Assembly: GCA_011319805.1 (NCBI GenBank)
Contig: SJRY01000275.1
Span: forward strand, 1 to 64,000
Direction of reading: 5' to 3'
Origin: Macrocybe gigantea
Lineage: Eukaryota > Basidiomycota > Agaricomycetes > Agaricales > Callistosporiaceae
Length of the DNA stretch: 64,000 nt
Part shown: piece by piece, positions 1-10,712 of the stretch
How positions within the stretch are numbered: the stretch's first letter is position 1
Layout: each line of letters opens with the position of its first letter
Notes under the pieces: generated by a model
The model's database searches: none
The model's input: the letters and a program-made list of their open reading frames with translations, nothing else
Told to the model about the DNA's origin: nothing
Made by a program: the position numbers and the translations under genes

Positions 1-880
1 TTGGAGGCGAAACCAGCCACCTCAAAGTCGGGCGCCAGGATGACGTCGCGAACCAGTCGATCCGCTTCTTCAATCGATTTTTGCCCCGATCCAGTACAGA
101 ACCAACGAAAAACCGAAAGACCGACGCGTTGCGAAAGGGAGCAAAGATGTCTTCAGCCCACCGGCGTGTGATCAAGAAGGGCACGACCCACTTTGAGTGG
201 ACAGTATCGGGCTGGCTAATAGAGGGACGGGGGACATCGTAGAGGTCGTTTAGCTGTTGGTCAGCTTCGGGATCACCGGATGGATACGTGGTATAGACTC
301 GATAGACGCCAAATTCATTGGGCTCTGTCTGAAATTCGATCGGATTCGGAGGAGGGGGGATGGTGATGGAGGTGAAGTGTCTTCTTCCTCCTCGATGGGT
401 TCGGGCTCCTTCGGTCTCGGTGGAGGAGGCATGTGCGGCAGGTGTACACGGTGAGGCATGAAATCATGATACCGGCGAGGAAAGGTTCGCTTCCTACCGG
501 ACCTGGTAGGAGGAGGCACGAATCCTTCTTCGACGCGTGCGGGCTGGGGTTCGGGTTCTTCGTCGACCTCCATGTTTTCGACCAAGTCTGGCACTTCTGC
601 GACCTGTCCTCTAGTTAGCTGGCACGATGTTTACTTTAATGATCACGTACCGATGGTTCCACTGGTGGAGACGGTTGATGTATCCTCAACAGTTTTTCCT
701 TCCTTTCCTCCCTTTTCTCTTTGACGCGCTTGGCTCTTTCAATAACCAAGGCGGCCGCCTCACTTCTTGCGAGCTTGCATTTTTTGCGATGAAGGATAAA
801 CCCTGACTGCTCTTGCATTCTAAACGGCACGACTGACAGACGAAAGCCACCATGAGCAGGACAGGGATCCACCAGCGCAT
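1..880 (-). pseudogene. Plavaka-like (CACTA-type) transposase, N-terminal part, runs off left edge
   Basis: Reading the minus strand from about 880 down, a C2HC zinc finger (CQSC, then H and C about 12 and 17 residues later) is followed by a Lys/Arg/Glu-rich helix. After a probable intron (about 609-650) come an acidic stretch and a basic motif TRSGRKRTFPRRYHDFMP. Next is a segment resembling NEFGVYRVYTTYPSGDPE, then FAPFRNASVFRF and SIEEADRLVRDVILAPDF reaching the window edge. This order (zinc finger, basic RxRxFPRxxxD patch, NxFGxYRxY...DPE, PFxNxSxF) is what I know from Plavaka-family transposases of Agaricomycetes. The pieces lie in different frames, so at least two or three indels separate them. 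The catalytic part would be left of the window. Family assignment is from motif memory. Confidence 0.6.
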
Positions 881-963
881 TCCGATGGGGGATAGGTCAA
901 CGAAGGCAGCGCATACAGCGAGAAGGCATCGAAGCTGTCATCGTAGAATCACGTGGGACCTCA

Positions 964-985
964 GGCCTGGGGCGGGCCCCAGGCC
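964..985. repeat. Short perfect GC hairpin
   Basis: Nine-base arms GGCCTGGGG (964-972) and CCCCAGGCC (977-985) flank a CGGG loop, upstream of the zinc-finger coding region on the minus strand. It would form a stable stem. No function can be inferred. Confidence 0.6.
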
Positions 986-1077
986 CGGATGCGGATAAAT
1001 CGGTATTATTGCTATGTAGGCGGGCTAATTACATCGTAGATAGCATCAGAGTCTCGTCGCGGAGGAGGGATCGTCAA

Positions 1078-1559
1078 TTATTGGGCCTTGATTACAAGCA
1101 AATAGTACATTGATTCGGCGACAGCACAACAACAGCGAAAGCAATTGGCAGCACAGAACTCGGCAGGAAACTTGAGGGACCAGGCAATGGGTGGGATCAA
1201 TCTCTTGGAGGTACCCGACACACCAATCGACGACCCCCACGAGTGACAATCTTGAGAATCGGAAATTCAGGTACTTGTACGTCGTCAGGAATTACGATGG
1301 GAGGATCGGGCGAGGACTTTGTCGCGGACGGCAGGCGATTGCGAATTTCGTCGTTTAAAATGTCATTAACGACCCTAACACGCTCTTCAGTGAGAGAAAC
1401 ACGGTGGCGAGGGACGTACATCAATTCGTTGAGGCGTCGTTGCATGGCCAAGATAACTCTGTTCCCACTGCGTATCAACGTCTCCTCATCCAATTCCCGA
1501 ACAGTCGCCAACAGGGTTTCCATGTCGGATATCGTATTGGCGCTCGCGGTATTGCTCAC
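1078..1559 (-). CDS. Hypothetical protein, possible two-exon gene with Cys-rich tail
   Basis: The first exon (1559 to about 1210) encodes about 116 residues that read like a soluble helical protein (MSNTASANTISDMETLLATV at the start, an RHRVSLTEERVRVVNDIL helix later). A donor at the codons for RRLVCR and an acceptor about 40 nt on would join it to a short Cys-rich end (CAANCFRCCCAVAES) stopping at 1078-1080. Without splicing the reading frame stops at 1197. It lies on the same strand as, and upstream of, the Plavaka-like segment, so it may belong to the same transposable element. I do not recognise the family. Confidence 0.4.
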
Positions 1560-1750
1560 TATAAGTCCCTGTCAATAGCGTATCCTACACTAATAATTCA
1601 TTACAGTACGGACTTGTGTTTTTTTCTTTTGTTTCCCTCCTCCACGTATCCGTTTGATATATTCTTTCAAATTGATTTTATTCTACAACTGTATCTATAG
1701 TCTACGATGTATTTACGGACTATGTACGTCTACTACGGAGGCCAACGTCG

Positions 1751-1956
1751 TCGATGGTAGTGGTAACGGGGCAGGAGCGAAAGCGTGGGAATGCGGACTT
1801 GTGCGAATTGATCACCCCATGGGAAGTTGAAACCTCGGGTAACCGGCCGGTAACCGGTTACCGGTTACCCGAGGTTTCAACTTCCCATGGGGTGATCAAT
1901 TCGCACAAGTCCGCATTCCCACGCTTTCGCTCCTGCCCCGTTACCACTACCATCGA
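1751..1956. repeat. Perfect palindrome, 96-bp arms, 14-nt loop
   Basis: Bases 1751-1846 are the exact reverse complement of 1861-1956; I checked the whole arm and saw no mismatch. The loop is 1847-1860. The centre is built from repeated GGTAACCGG/CCGGTTACC words. Arms begin TCGATGGTAG and end CTACCATCGA. I see no direct repeat immediately outside the arms, so a simple terminal-inverted-repeat transposon with a target duplication is not demonstrated. A 79-codon open frame across it is merely the palindrome translated. Confidence 0.95.
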
Positions 1957-2193
1957 CCTTGCTGCTGGTCGGCCCCTCTCGGTAAGTCCCTAGATTTTTG
2001 TGTAGTCAGTAGAATATATAGTAGACTAGAACAATAAAATGAATGGGTGAACACAACGACGTTAAGGCCAAAAAAAAAAAAAAGAAACTTGTCATTATGA
2101 AATGCTAGAGGCTCACCATGGCTGTCTACACAAACGTCATCGAATAAGTGCTGATCATCGTTCTCAGCCTCCTCGACCCGAAACCTAAACGCC

Positions 2194-4708
2194 ATGCCCC
2201 GACAGGTTTCAGAGGCGGCTCGACGGTTCATCGATATCGAGGCGGAGGTGGACGACCAGAGCAGCGAGGAGGAGCAGGATGACTTACTTGGTACGATCAA
2301 TGCCTGAATGCGACACCGGTTACCTATCTAACCATTCCTCAGATGACTTTATTGATGATAACGAACAAACTGAAGAGGGTCCGCAGACTGGCTCTGCGAC
2401 GACTCAGGATTCTATTGGCATCGACGACGGCAGTGGCGACGACCTTGACACCTTCCTATCCGAGATTCTCCAGCGTGCGCGCCGACGTCAGGACTCGTCG
2501 AGGTCTCAACCCCATGATGGAGAGACGGTCATCGATCTGCCCTTGGAAAGTATGGTCCTTGATGGTGACTACCCCCTGTGGCGAGTTCCCTGCCGCGTGA
2601 GTAACTTTTCAACCATCTTCAGTCACTGCTAAGGACTTTAATAGGTCGGGATCGAGGAGGAGGCGTTGATGTTGCTGATGAAGGCCGCTCAGCCCGAGCA
2701 CGAGTTGCGTTCGGCCTTTTGTCGTGCCTACCTCCGCGGTTGGATCTACTTGGAAGCAACGATGAACCAGGCGCTGGTCAATCTGCTTAAAATCACTCCG
2801 GGGATTCGCCGCGGTGACCAAGACATTCCACGGACCCGGATCGATGTGAAGGACTGGCAGCAGACGCTAACGGTTGCGGAGCCTAGCGATATACCTTCGG
2901 TGGGGTCTTGGGTGCGAATTCTAAAAGGGCCGTACAAGGGCGACGTGGGGTTGATCTGCAAGTTTGAACACTGGGTTGGGGTCAGCGTATTGTTGATCCC
3001 CCGCCTTGACTTTCACGCCGTCCCTTCGTCGAAAAAGCGGAAGAGGTCGACAGTCCCCCCTCTTGCTCGACTTTTCGACCCGCTGACGATCCCGAGGGAC
3101 TTTCGCGTTCAACCGACGCGCATAGACGAGCATACATTCAAGTTTGGGCGAATGATGTTTAAGCACGGCCTGCTGAAGAAGCCGTTCGACCTTCACTCGG
3201 TCTCTCGAAGCGGTGTCTTCTTGTCAACGGAGACTTTCACGACATTTCAAATGAGCAAGCATCCAGCTATCCAAGCTGCTGGATTCATATGCCCCGTGGA
3301 ATGGAAGTTCGAAGAGCAGGAGAAGGTCTACGTAACCTCATCCGAGAAGCAGGGCATCATCCGCTCCCTTTCCCAAAACGGCGTCGAGGTCAATTTGTCC
3401 GAAGACGAAGGCTTAATCAGTGTTCCGTGGCGCGAGCTGCGAAAGGTCATCGTACCCGGAGATTTCGTCCAAGTGACCGGCGGGCCGAGACAAGGACAAA
3501 AGGCTTGGGTAACGGGTGTGGTTGAGACCAGCGCCGACCTCGTCGAGCAGCCCAATGATCTCGCAAAGGCGTTTCTGGAGCAGCATTTCGAGGTCAGTGT
3601 ACAGATTTCACAGCATATCGCCTTGTCTAACACCATGCCCAGACATTTCAAGTCCACGTCAACTGGCTCAAGATTGTACCATCGGAGCATTCTTTGGCGA
3701 CGCCGACGGAGCCAGAGACTGCAGAGATCGCCCGAGATTATATTCCGTGGAAGGGCCGGATCGTCGTCATCGCGAAGAAGCACGCGATGAAGGGCTACCA
3801 TGCGGTGATCAAGGACGTTCTTTGCGATGAGGCTTCGCAAAGCGGCATCAAACTCGTCGTTCAATTCTTACAGTACAGTGCAGCTGCGCCCTACCAATCC
3901 TTGACTTTTGATTATGATGACGTTGTGGATGCCTTGTAAGTATTTGATGCACTGTGTGGCACATCTCCTTTGATTTGCTTTCAATAGACACCATATGAAG
4001 TTATTTGCCTGCGCTCCTCACAAAAACCCTCGATTCTTCCCCCGCAATCACATTTCAGAACCCGAGCCGTCGAGTTCACGCCTTGTTCCCGCCGTCTCCG
4101 CAGGCACTCCAAATATCGGAGGGCAAACGCCCATGCCCGACTTTGGCTTGGCGACGCCGGCTTGGAACCCATCCTCCTGGACACCGTTCGCTCTGGCATC
4201 TCCTCGCGACGAACCCGCACGTCCTCGCGTCTCTGCTTCAAACGACCATCCGCTCCTGGATCCCCGTCTTGTGGGCCGAACGATCCGAGCCACAGTAAAC
4301 GGCGGTGGATACAGCCGCAAGATCTTGACGGTGTCGATCATGTCCGGTCAACAGAGACCGGTGTTGCGACACCAGTTCTATCGGACCTTGGAGCACCTTG
4401 AGCCAGAATGGGTGACCGTCAAGCACCCTCACCCGACTCGCGACAACGGTCTGCTGGTAGTGATAAGAGGCGAGCACTGCGGCAAGTACGTACGCCGTAT
4501 CCATCATCGCTACGAGGACGGCAAGGCGATCATCCGATGCGCCGTCATGAATCGAGATGAGAACGGGGTAGAAAGTCTTTCGGGGGAATTCATCGAGTTG
4601 ACGACCGACGACATGTGCCAGGGTTGGGAAACAAAAGAGCAAAAAGACCAAAACGATCGTCTGGTTACGGATTTGCGTACTGAAGCTCGAAGGACCCGCG
4701 CTAAATGA
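2194..4708 (+). CDS. SPT5-like KOW-domain protein
   Basis: Five exons (2194-2290, 2343-2596, 2645-3592, 3643-3935, 3988-4708) with GT-AG introns of about 48-52 nt join in frame to about 770 codons, with no internal stop. The N-terminus reads ARRFIDIEAEVDD followed by an acidic stretch, the hallmark of SPT5. KOW-type repeats are visible (SWVRILKGPYKGDVGLI; PGDFVQVTGGPRQGQ; GRIVVIAKKHAMKGYHAV), and a TPAWNPSSWTP element resembles the SPT5 C-terminal repeat. Canonical SPT5 partners SPT4 and RNA polymerase II in elongation. This copy is shorter, its NGN domain is not obvious to me, and it sits in transposon-rich DNA, so I read it as a member of the expanded Agaricomycete SPT5-like family rather than the housekeeping gene. 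The start is the first ATG in frame with the SPT5-like N-terminus; an upstream exon is possible. Confidence 0.82.
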
Positions 4709-4915
4709 TTATAAGTGTACAATCGATCTTGGATATACACGACCGTAGAATAGACGTCGACTAATATATTCCATGCTAAGAGAGGCGGCGTGCTTAGGGA
4801 GTCCCATCAACAGTCAGATGACAGCAGGCTTCTTATCAGCTGACATGCTTCGCAGAACGCGACTTTGGTGCCAGACGCTTTTCCAATTCCCCACAATTTC
4901 CTTCGAACCATCACG

Positions 4916-7744
4916 ATGCCCAGCCACTTCCAGGAACCCCGCGGCGCTCAGGCGAGCCCAAGAGTCGAGCCCGAAGTCGCGCGACCCGTCGCAGGAGATC
5001 AGCCGACGACGGAAAGAGACTCTGAGCGCAACCGCGACCAGGAAGGGCAACAAAGTCAGGCGGAAACAGGTCTACTCGCCGAGCTTAAGAATGGTTCCAA
5101 GAAAAGGACCCGGTGAGGTTCAGATCCAGCCGAGCAGTGGCTTTCGCAAGCTGACATATTCTATACACAGAAACACGGAATACACGCCTTTCCATAACAT
5201 CGCGAAATGGATTTTGCGCAGCGAGAGCGCGTTCATTGATTTTTCAGAGCTATGGAACACGGGCTTCCTGACCGACATGGACGACGAGACCTCGTACGTG
5301 CGCGATCATGAGACGGTACAGTTACTCTACGCTCATCTCTTTCAGATCACCAGCTCCAGATGCAAAGCGCGAAGAATTGTTGCGCATATACGGGATCATG
5401 CGGGCGTCAATCAGCGGTTTCGAAGATTACATGGGCAAACTGATGGAACAGCCGCATCGACTGGTGGACTTGACAGACAAGGTAATCATATGCGCATATA
5501 CCCAAACTAGCACTAACTGCATGCTCCGTCAGATGAAGAACTCGGCAAGCCAGGCTCGCAGCGAAGATACGTCGAGCCTCAAAGACGCGTTTATTGACCT
5601 CGTCGCCAGGGATATTCCGGGTCAGCAAATAGACCCCCCCATTCTCGCGGCGACAGAAAGGAGGGCCGTCGCGGATTCCATCATCCGGTCCTGGCGCGGT
5701 TGCTTTGCCCGGTCGATCGCCTCGAAGAATTCGATGCCGATCCAGAGAGGCAAGTTTTTTTATTTTTCAAAGTTCAAATGCTACTAATTAGGGTATTACC
5801 CAGCACTATGCTCAGGTTCCTCAACGACAGAAGCCTCCTGAATCCGCAGGACCCTGTCGCGTTCATGTACGAAGAGAACGGGGATAATTTCGACATGGCC
5901 AACATAGGGCATGGCCTTTGCAAAGGTCCGCTTCTGGTCCGCGTACGTGATCTGCAGGTCTCGCGATTTTTGATTGGACTGCCGCCCCTTGCAGGTCTGG
6001 AAACACTTGTTCACATCGCCATCTTCGGCGTCGAAGGAAGCACCCGGGCGAACCAGGACCCGTTCAAGTCAAGCGAAGAAACACAGGATGAAGGAGGTGA
6101 CGCCAGCGAGCATCGCGTATGCAGCAATGCACGTAAGTCTCCTGATCGTGTCAGCGCAGTGCTACTAGTTCTTTTTTTAGGTGCGATATCTCCTCTCCGA
6201 GCAAGAGGATTGGCGACTGGACGAAGCGACTTGGGGGAATGCACGATTTTACGAAATGGTGCTCAGCCTGTTCAATAACAGGCAATGGAAATGGTGTATA
6301 GACACCTTGGACTGGTGGAACAGGTATGATATCACATTGTTGGATAAGACTTGTTATTACAGAGTTACACGACCCGATAGGCAGGTATTCTCCGCGGAAC
6401 AACTCGCGCTCAACGGCAAGCAGGCGCAGGCGCGCCCCTCGGCTCTTCTCTTAGCTTTCCAGGAACAAGAAGAGCTCGTAAACTCGCCGCGTGGCCCGAT
6501 CGGCGGTGAGTCCAAGACCCAGATCTCACGAAGTCCAAGACAATTATACTCTACAGCTGGAAATCAAGCCGCGGCACACAAACGGTCACACAGACCGCTG
6601 TCGTCAAGCACGGCGAGCAGCTCCCGTCGGTCCCGGCGTACCTCCAGCCCACTGCCGCCACACAACGAAGACGAAGATGAAGATGAAGACGAAGATGACG
6701 CTGACGACGAAGACCATGGCAATCGAGGCTATGGCAACCACGGTCCACGCAATGAATACGAAGACGAAGACGAAGACTATCACAGGCGTCTCTCCCGACG
6801 CTACGACAACCACGACCGACATCTTCCTTTGCCGAGGAGCCTGGCGATTCAGATAAGCCGCCACCAACAAAATCGCATGGACCCGGTACGTTGAGTCCAT
6901 CTTGTTGAATGCGCACCGCTCAGGGAAAGGCACAGATGGCAAGGTCCCACAGAAAATATCCGCCGCCCAATCGACGATTCCAGGATCCCTCTGGAGACGA
7001 GAATGCGGCCGACTTGCGACAATCGCGACCTCGTACAGCAGACGCGTCGAGTACTCTCTCCCCCCTGCGACAGACGAGGCCCGGAACTCAAAAACCGATG
7101 CGCCGACCCTCTCCCATCCCAATCCCGGAGCGAAGAGGTATTCAATGTGGTCGTCATCACGGCCCTGACATCCCTCCGCCCCAGGGCAACAATGTGCAGG
7201 ACGACTTGCTTCCTGGAGATACCGTGAGGGGGACAGGACCCGAACCTCAGCAAGAAGGGCCTCTGCAGAGCCCTGAAGCTAATAATGGTTCGTGTCAATA
7301 ATCATTCCTTACTAGACTGAAATCTATCTACACAGAAGCAACAGGCAACGTCACTCCCCCCGTGCACCCAACCTTGATCCCAACTCTGATCCCTGGCTCA
7401 ATTCTCCGTCGGATGAAGACCCGCGACTCCAATTCGATGACGACATGCTGCAGGCACCCGAGCCACCGAAAGGCGACATGTCCGACATGCCCCCGAGTCC
7501 TATGAGCGACCTCTCCGCTCAGGAACAAGAACCCGTCGACGTGCCGCCTCCGGCACCAAGTGTTCGCGGCGCCAAAAGGTCAGCCGCAAGTACTCGCGGA
7601 TGCGGCATATCAAAAAGGGCGCGCGGACGCGGCGGAGCGACTGATACGCAAGGGCGCCCCGCATCCCCAATGCCCGACATGACCACCGGCGAATTGCCCG
7701 CGGTGCGAGGCCACGCCGAGGACGTGCAAAGAGAGGCGCGGTGA
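4916..7744 (+). CDS. DUF6698-family protein, one internal frame break
   Basis: At least ten exons can be threaded: 4916-5112, 5171-5293, 5347-5480, 5533-5749, 5792-5942, 5995-6132, 6181-6323, 6381-6505, 6557-6885, 6924 onward. Intron 4 appears to be GC-AG (5750-5791). The core matches the Agaricomycete DUF6698 pattern: RGFHHPVLARLLCPVDRLEE, FLNDRSLLNPQDPV, a GPLLVRVWKHLFTSPSSA block, VTPASIAYAAMHVRYLLS and WNRQVF. Between about 5656 and 5672 the frame changes by -1 relative to the RGFHHP block, consistent with one lost base. The C-terminus is low complexity: an acidic (ED)n run, then Pro/Arg-rich sequence. Joining to the last open stretch (to 7744) does not keep phase, so the protein may instead stop near 7301. 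DUF6698 function is unknown; the family is highly expanded in Agaricomycetes. Confidence 0.75.
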
Positions 7745-7983
7745 CATCGCGAAAGAAGAATTGATGGTGGCTTTGTCTGTATTCTCTCCCTCCCTTCCTC
7801 CATGCTTGATGTGCTCCTTTGCTGTCTTTCCTTTTTTATTGCATGTATATAATATTGACAATGATACATTTGTACTGATCAATGTGGGATTGTAAGAAAT
7901 CTAATGCCAGCATAAAAAAAAAAGCCCATAATCCAGGCTTTCTTCCATTGAAATGTATTGCAATGTAGAGTTGTAACAATCTT

Positions 7984-8174
7984 GTATGGTAGAAATAAAA
8001 TTGGATACATTGTATAGTAGAGCTAAAAATGGATAACATTGTATGGTAGGGATAAAAATGGATAACATTGTATGGTTGAGCTAAAAATGGATAACATTGT
8101 ATGGTAGAGATAATCTTGTATGGTCAAGCTAAAATTGGATAACATTGTATGGTAGGGATAATCTTGTATGGTCT
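7984..8174. repeat. AT-rich minisatellite, 29-bp unit with truncated 19-bp units
   Basis: Imperfect tandem copies start at 7984, 8012, 8041, 8070, 8099, 8118, 8147 and 8166. The full unit begins GTATGGTAG and ends GGATAACATT (28-29 nt). The copies at 8099 and 8147 are 19-nt versions ending AATCTT. Related single words (GGATACAATG, TGTATTGCAATGTA) continue to about 8345. No gene is seen from 7745 to 8700. Confidence 0.85.
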
Positions 8175-8559
8175 TACAATTTTGCTAGTATCCTTGCAAG
8201 GTCTACTATCTTAAGTTTACTATACAATGTTAATACAAAATTGCCTAGTAATTGTTGCCTTGTGAGGCAATGTATACTAGCCTAATAAAATTGGATACAA
8301 TGTGGACAATGGTGACAATGTATTGCAATGTATTCTAATGTATTTTACAGGACATTTTGCTGATGCGCGCCACGGGTTGCACGAGTGGCACTACCAGAGG
8401 TTCCTGAAGAAGATGGGGACAGCGATGGGGAGATTGAAATGCCAGAAGGGTGGGACAGGATTGACAAGTAGGCACGGAATTGACGTCGGACACTAGAAGT
8501 AGCTGTATTGTAGTACTAAGTACAGGCTAACGTATGTCCTATGTCCTTTTAGCATATGA

Positions 8560-8700
8560 CCCATGGGTTGACCCGCAACCCGCAACCCGTCCACCTATAC
8601 GATCGCAACCCGTCGATGAACCCGACCCGTGCACGCGGGTCGGGTTTTTCACGGGTACGGGTACGGGTTGGACTCGGATTACCCACGGGTTACCCGTTCT
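8560..8700. repeat. ACCCG/CGGGT-rich imperfect palindrome
   Basis: The left half is dense in ACCCG words on the plus strand and the right half in CGGGT words. The switch point is a perfect hairpin with 11-bp arms AACCCGACCCG (8619-8629) and CGGGTCGGGTT (8636-8646) around a TGCACG loop. It looks like a folded simple repeat or a short non-autonomous element. No coding potential was recognised. Confidence 0.7.
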
Positions 8701-8719
8701 ACTCCCTATCGGGGCGGAG

Positions 8720-9986
8720 CTAAGTGCTACTACGGATAATATGGCACCTATTGTGACTGGCAGCAGGAGCTGAGGTCTCCACTGAAGTAGTGCACGTCTC
8801 GTTTAAAATGGCGTCCTGAATGGCCAAGACTCCTCGATACAAGTCACTCCTGCTAGGCCAGGGGCTTGGAGATCCAGCCCATGTACGTGGTGCAGCCTGC
8901 GATGCAAGCCACTGTCGAGCACCATTGGCGACCGCATCGAGAACTGTTGTGTCATTATCCCCTGGACCGGGACCGGGTTGCATCGTAATTAAACCAGGGT
9001 AACGCGTATGAAACTCTGCGGGAGGGACGACTGCTTGCAATGGACCATTTTCATAGACCGGTACGAGTTTGGCGTGCGCATAATCAATCTCAAACCCTAC
9101 AAAGAATATGCCAACCCCAGTAACGCCAAATGCGCGTTCGATGATGTCGGAAACGTTATACGCAGCATTCACCAGGGCTTCATAGTCTTCTTAAGAAAGA
9201 GCGAACAGATCAGAAGAAGTATGATGACGGGGAACGAGAACTGTAAAACTAGACGTACTGCCGGAAGGGGTGAGGAAAGCGATATGAGTGTCGCTCTCAT
9301 GAATACGCCATTGCTCGATCTCGCCACAGACAATTGCGTGCGAACAGGTTTGGTCAACTGTCACGGTGTCGCCAAGGAACGCCTGATCGAATGGTTCCCG
9401 CGGCCCTGGAACCGCGACGAGGCGCTGCTGAATGTCACCTAGAACGTCTTTGGAAGCCTTGGGTCCATTGGTTGGATATCAGATAGCCAGGATAGGTCTG
9501 GTGATATTTCTCCGCAGCGTGTGGCAGGACTCTAATGGCCGTTCAGCACATGAAGAAGAATGGGGTGAATCATCTGGCCATCTGAAGCCATAGCACAGGC
9601 ACAGCGATGAGCACGAGTGCACGAGGCAAGCGCTTGCGCTGCCTTTCGAGTAAACTGCCAGTGGAACAAGCTGATGAAATCGTGGAGGCATAGAGAAGAA
9701 ATCTCCATAGGACCTTCCACAACGACCACGGCTTGGCTTGGAGCAGATGGGTAACGGCACGCTTCCGAGATAAAATGTCCAACTCGCATTCTAGCGTCTG
9801 TGGATGTAGTGTTCATCGGTACCAAGGGTTGCTCACCCAGGCTGCACGAAGGTGCTCGGTGTCACAATAATTGTTTGACACTTGCGCAAGGCCGCTGTTC
9901 CTGGCGAATTCGTCGGCGGCTGGACCTGTCGTGAATGTATGCTTGTCAGACTCTGGCAGACGGCGCGCAGCCTCGACGGGTCTCAT
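8720..9986 (-). CDS. Unclassified Agaricomycete-type protein
   Basis: A long minus-strand coding signal runs from an ATG at 9986 to a stop at 8720. The first part includes FARNSGLAQVSNNYCDTEHL and ends in frame at about 9820, where one base seems lost; the frame of VGHFISEACRYPSAPSQ and WQFTRKAAQALASCTRAHRC follows. After more frame changes near 9480-9540 it continues as GDIQQRLVAVPGPREPF and TCSHAIVCGEIEQW. An intron (donor GTACGT just after the LTPSG codons, acceptor about 65 nt on) joins it to DYEALVNAAYNVSDIIERAF and a Pro/Gly-rich tail. The phase across that intron is exact, which supports a real gene. I do not recognise a domain. It reads away from the retrotransposon that begins 337 bp upstream of its start. 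Confidence 0.5.
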
Positions 9987-10322
9987 GTGGATCCCTTCGC
10001 AATGACCGCCTCAAGCTGGTTGCAAGGAAAAAAACAAGTATGCGGAGGCGCGAACGGAGGACCGCTGACCTCATGTTCGTGCAAAGAATGAAATGCAGGC
10101 GACAACTGCCTTGGCTACCTGACGCGTTCTCCGTTCATAAGACGCTTAACAGCTAGGCCGATTGTATCTGTAAAAGTAGCGAACGGCGAGGAGGGAACAA
10201 GCAACTTCCGACGACAGGTCGATCTAAGGCTCCTACGAATGGTCTTGTAATAAACTCCCCTCAAGGGCTCAAACCTAATGCGCATTCTCTTCAGATATCA
10301 ACAGAAGCTTTGAAGTGGTCAG

Positions 10323-10651
10323 TGTCACAACCCTAAATTCTATATATAAGTATTTTTCATCATATTCTCGTTCATTTATTATTCTTTACCTCCTATAGAA
10401 ATTCACTATGATTCGCTCATTACTCTCTACTTTACAAACTCCTCCTATAGAAATCTACTATGACTCGTTCTTTACGTTTTCTCTGAAAACTTCTCCTAAA
10501 CCATTTTATGTATAAAAGCCACCTGTATTTGGGACTTGAGTGGCTGTCGAATCAACGTGTATTCTTCCCTCGAATATCTAGTTTTGCCTCGCTCGTCTCT
10601 TTGCCGTGTCCTTTGCTCTTGTTTGGGCCAAGTCACGCCTTGACCCTCACA
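10323..10651 (+). repeat. Outer element 5' LTR
   Basis: Starts TGTCACAACC and ends CCCTCACA (TG...CA). It contains the TATA box at 10511 and the predicted RNA start near 10543-10546. The paired copy is 23620-23947. Confidence 0.95.
10511..10518 (+). promoter_or_regulatory. TATA box of outer element LTR
   Basis: TATAAAAG lies 32-35 nt upstream of CTGTCGAATCAA, the sequence that also pairs with the primer site, so the predicted transcript start and the self-priming sequence coincide. The same box recurs in the 3' LTR. Confidence 0.75.
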
Positions 10652-10653
10652 GT

Positions 10654-10663
10654 TTGATTCGAC
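10654..10663 (+). other. Self-complementary primer-binding site, outer element
   Basis: TTGATTCGAC begins 2 nt after the LTR end and is the exact reverse complement of GTCGAATCAA at 10546-10555 inside the same LTR's predicted R region. No TGG-initiated tRNA-type site is present. Family knowledge: Tf1/sushi-type elements prime with their own folded mRNA 5' end. That this element does so is inferred. Confidence 0.75.
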
Positions 10664-10712
10664 CACGAAACAACTTTTCTTGCTCACAAATCCTCGTTCC
10701 CAATTACCCAAT

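Noticed and set aside
1754..1993. 79-codon plus-strand frame across the palindrome
   Set aside because: It is the perfect inverted repeat translated; its two halves mirror each other and show no protein features.
3328..3864. 178-codon minus-strand frame
   Set aside because: Antisense of the SPT5-like exons with KOW motifs on the plus strand.
10652..10672. tRNA primer-binding site after the outer LTR
   Set aside because: No TGG-initiated match to a tRNA 3' end; the self-complementary site explains the position better.
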